Source of the DNA: Acinetobacter corruptisaponis
Lineage (GTDB): Bacteria; Pseudomonadota; Gammaproteobacteria; Pseudomonadales; Moraxellaceae
Assembly: GCF_030053775.1 (NCBI RefSeq)
Contig: NZ_CP125669.1
Location: forward strand, 3,715,962 to 3,779,961
Direction of reading: 5' to 3'
DNA: 64,000 nt
Within the stretch, counting starts at the first letter, position 1. Each line of letters opens with the position of its first letter. Positions 63,034 through 64,000 of this stretch are shown piece after piece. The notes under the pieces were generated by a model. That model was given only the letters and a program-made list of their open reading frames with translations, was not told where the DNA came from and did no database searches. A program made the translations under genes and the position numbers.

Positions 63034-64000
63034 ATGTACACAGGTATCTTAATCACTAAAGATGACGCTGGTTATGTCTCAAAAGTTGCTGAGATTACTC
63101 CAAATCCTTTGCAGGAAGGAGAGGTTAGAGTTGAAGTAAAATATTCAACATTAAATTATAAAGATGCTTTAGCCATTACTGGGCGTTCTCCAGTAGTGCG
63201 CAGTTTTCCATTAACACCAGGTATAGATTTCTCAGGTGTTGTAATTGAATCAAAACATCCAGCATGGAAACAAGGAGATGAAGTTCTATTAAATGGTTGG
63301 GGTGTTGGGGAAAAATACTCTGGCGGATTAGCTGAACAAGTGACTGTTTCAGGTGATTGGCTCATACAAAAACCTTCTGCTTTTTCTTTTAAAGATACGA
63401 TGATTATTGGGACAGCAGGTTATACAGCTATGCTGTGTGTCATGGCTTTGCAAAAGCATGGAATCAAACCAAGTGATGGAAAAATTTTAGTAACGGGTGC
63501 AAATGGCGGAGTGGGTAGTATTGCCATTATTATTTTGAGTCATCTTGGCTATGAGATTACAGCATCAACTGGTAGACCCCAAGAATCAGAATATTTAACC
63601 TATTTAGGTGCGAGTGAAATTATTGATCGCGCTGAATTATCTTCACAAGGAAAGCCGCTAAATAAGGAAATTTGGGCAGGTGTAATTGATACTGTGGGTA
63701 GTCATACTTTAGCCAATGCATGTGCTAGTACAAAATATCGTGGTGCTGTCGCTGCGTGTGGTTTAGCTGGTGGAATGGATTTTCCTGCAACAGTTGCTCC
63801 ATTTATCCTGAGAGGGATTACCTTATATGGAATTGATAGTGTTATGGCACCAATCGAGCTAAGAAAAGAAGCTTGGGAGCGTTTAGCTAAAGAACTAGAT
63901 AAAATAAAATTGGAAACAGTAACGACTGAAATTCAGTTAACAGATGCTGTAAATATTTCAAATGAAATTTTAGATGGAAAAATAAGAGGTAGGATTGTTG
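63034..64000 (+). CDS. acuI: Acrylyl-CoA reductase-like AcuI/YhdH, 3' end cut by window
   Basis: The ATG at 63034, after an AGAGGA site, opens a frame with no stop to the window edge (322 residues so far). It is a zinc-less medium-chain reductase with the family motifs STLNYKDALAITG, TPGIDFSGVV, GTAGYTAMLCVMAL and the NADPH motif LVTGANGGVGSIAI. AcuI/YhdH reduces acryloyl-CoA to propionyl-CoA with NADPH and protects from reactive acrylyl groups. The upstream TetR-like gene and paired operator sites suggest inducible control. Only the last few residues are missing. Confidence 0.9.
   Translation, partial: MYTGILITKDDAGYVSKVAEITPNPLQEGEVRVEVKYSTLNYKDALAITGRSPVVRSFPLTPGIDFSGVVIESKHPAWKQGDEVLLNGWGVGEKYSGGLAEQVTVSGDWLIQKPSAFSFKDTMIIGTAGYTAMLCVMALQKHGIKPSDGKILVTGANGGVGSIAIIILSHLGYEITASTGRPQESEYLTYLGASEIIDRAELSSQGKPLNKEIWAGVIDTVGSHTLANACASTKYRGAVAACGLAGGMDFPATVAPFILRGITLYGIDSVMAPIELRKEAWERLAKELDKIKLETVTTEIQLTDAVNISNEILDGKIRGRIV

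Noticed and set aside
60844..64000. A second attachment site (copy of the tRNA-Val 3' end) that would mark the island end.
   Set aside because: No copy of the tRNA end was found downstream in this window, so the island boundary cannot be set.

Overview
The window looks like chromosomal DNA of an Acinetobacter (Moraxellaceae, Gammaproteobacteria). This is inferred from the moderately AT-rich housekeeping genes, an Hfq with a very long glycine-rich tail, the gene orders tsaE-mutL-miaA-hfq, nudJ-mnmA-hflD-purB, ppiB-lpxH and rpsU-yqeY/tsaD, and a FimX-like pilus regulator beside epmB/efp. I could not run a search, so the genus is an inference.

Layout. 1-4 kb: a glycine-zipper secreted protein cut by the window edge, two pseudouridine synthases, a GNAT acetyltransferase, an apparently toxin-less RelB/DinJ antitoxin and a conserved cysteine-motif protein. 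4-8 kb: tsaE-mutL-miaA-hfq. 8-13 kb: a DMT transporter, nfsB, ppiB-lpxH and divergent glnS. 13-20 kb: a flavin monooxygenase, tas, a HolD-like protein, a ghrB-like dehydrogenase, an acyltransferase, a periplasmic M48 protease and small proteins. 21-23 kb: rpsU-yqeY divergent from tsaD. 23-29 kb: a phytase-like lipoprotein, a DUF815 ATPase, and a patatin phospholipase overlapped by a protein-kinase-like gene. 28.8-29.4 kb: a tandem duplication of tRNA-Leu(UAG)-tRNA-Trp(CCA). 29.6-35 kb: a YcaQ-type glycosylase and purB-hflD-mnmA-nudJ. 35-36 kb: a FitAB/VapBC-type toxin-antitoxin pair and a gamma carbonic anhydrase. 36-42 kb: a PBP5-type carboxypeptidase, two paralogous small secreted proteins, surE-nlpD, a 266-bp MITE-like element and a LysR regulator. 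42-48 kb: a Lon-like protease, an AmpG-like permease with a large insert, gloA, an SBF transporter and rpmE. 48.6-54 kb: FimX-like and PilZ genes, epmB and divergent efp. 54-61 kb: cstA-ybdD, a moxR-DUF58-tgpA operon and tRNA-Val(GAC). 61-64 kb: a decayed tyrosine integrase next to that tRNA (a relic of an integrated island), then a TetR regulator and an AcuI/YhdH-type reductase that runs off the end.

How the genes work together. Many genes serve translation and RNA: the t6A enzymes TsaE and TsaD, the i6A enzyme MiaA, MnmA, RsuA, GlnS, EF-P with its modifier EpmB, ribosomal proteins S21 and L31, five tRNAs and Hfq. A second theme is the cell envelope: LpxH, the PBP5-type enzyme, NlpD, AmpG, the M48 protease and TgpA. 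A third is c-di-GMP control of pili through the FimX-like and PilZ pair. No obviously new multi-gene defence system is visible. The most unusual items are the MITE whose insertion appears to supply the nlpD stop codon, the near-identical tRNA duplication, the patatin/kinase overlap, the AmpG insert and the orphan antitoxin next to a GNAT enzyme.
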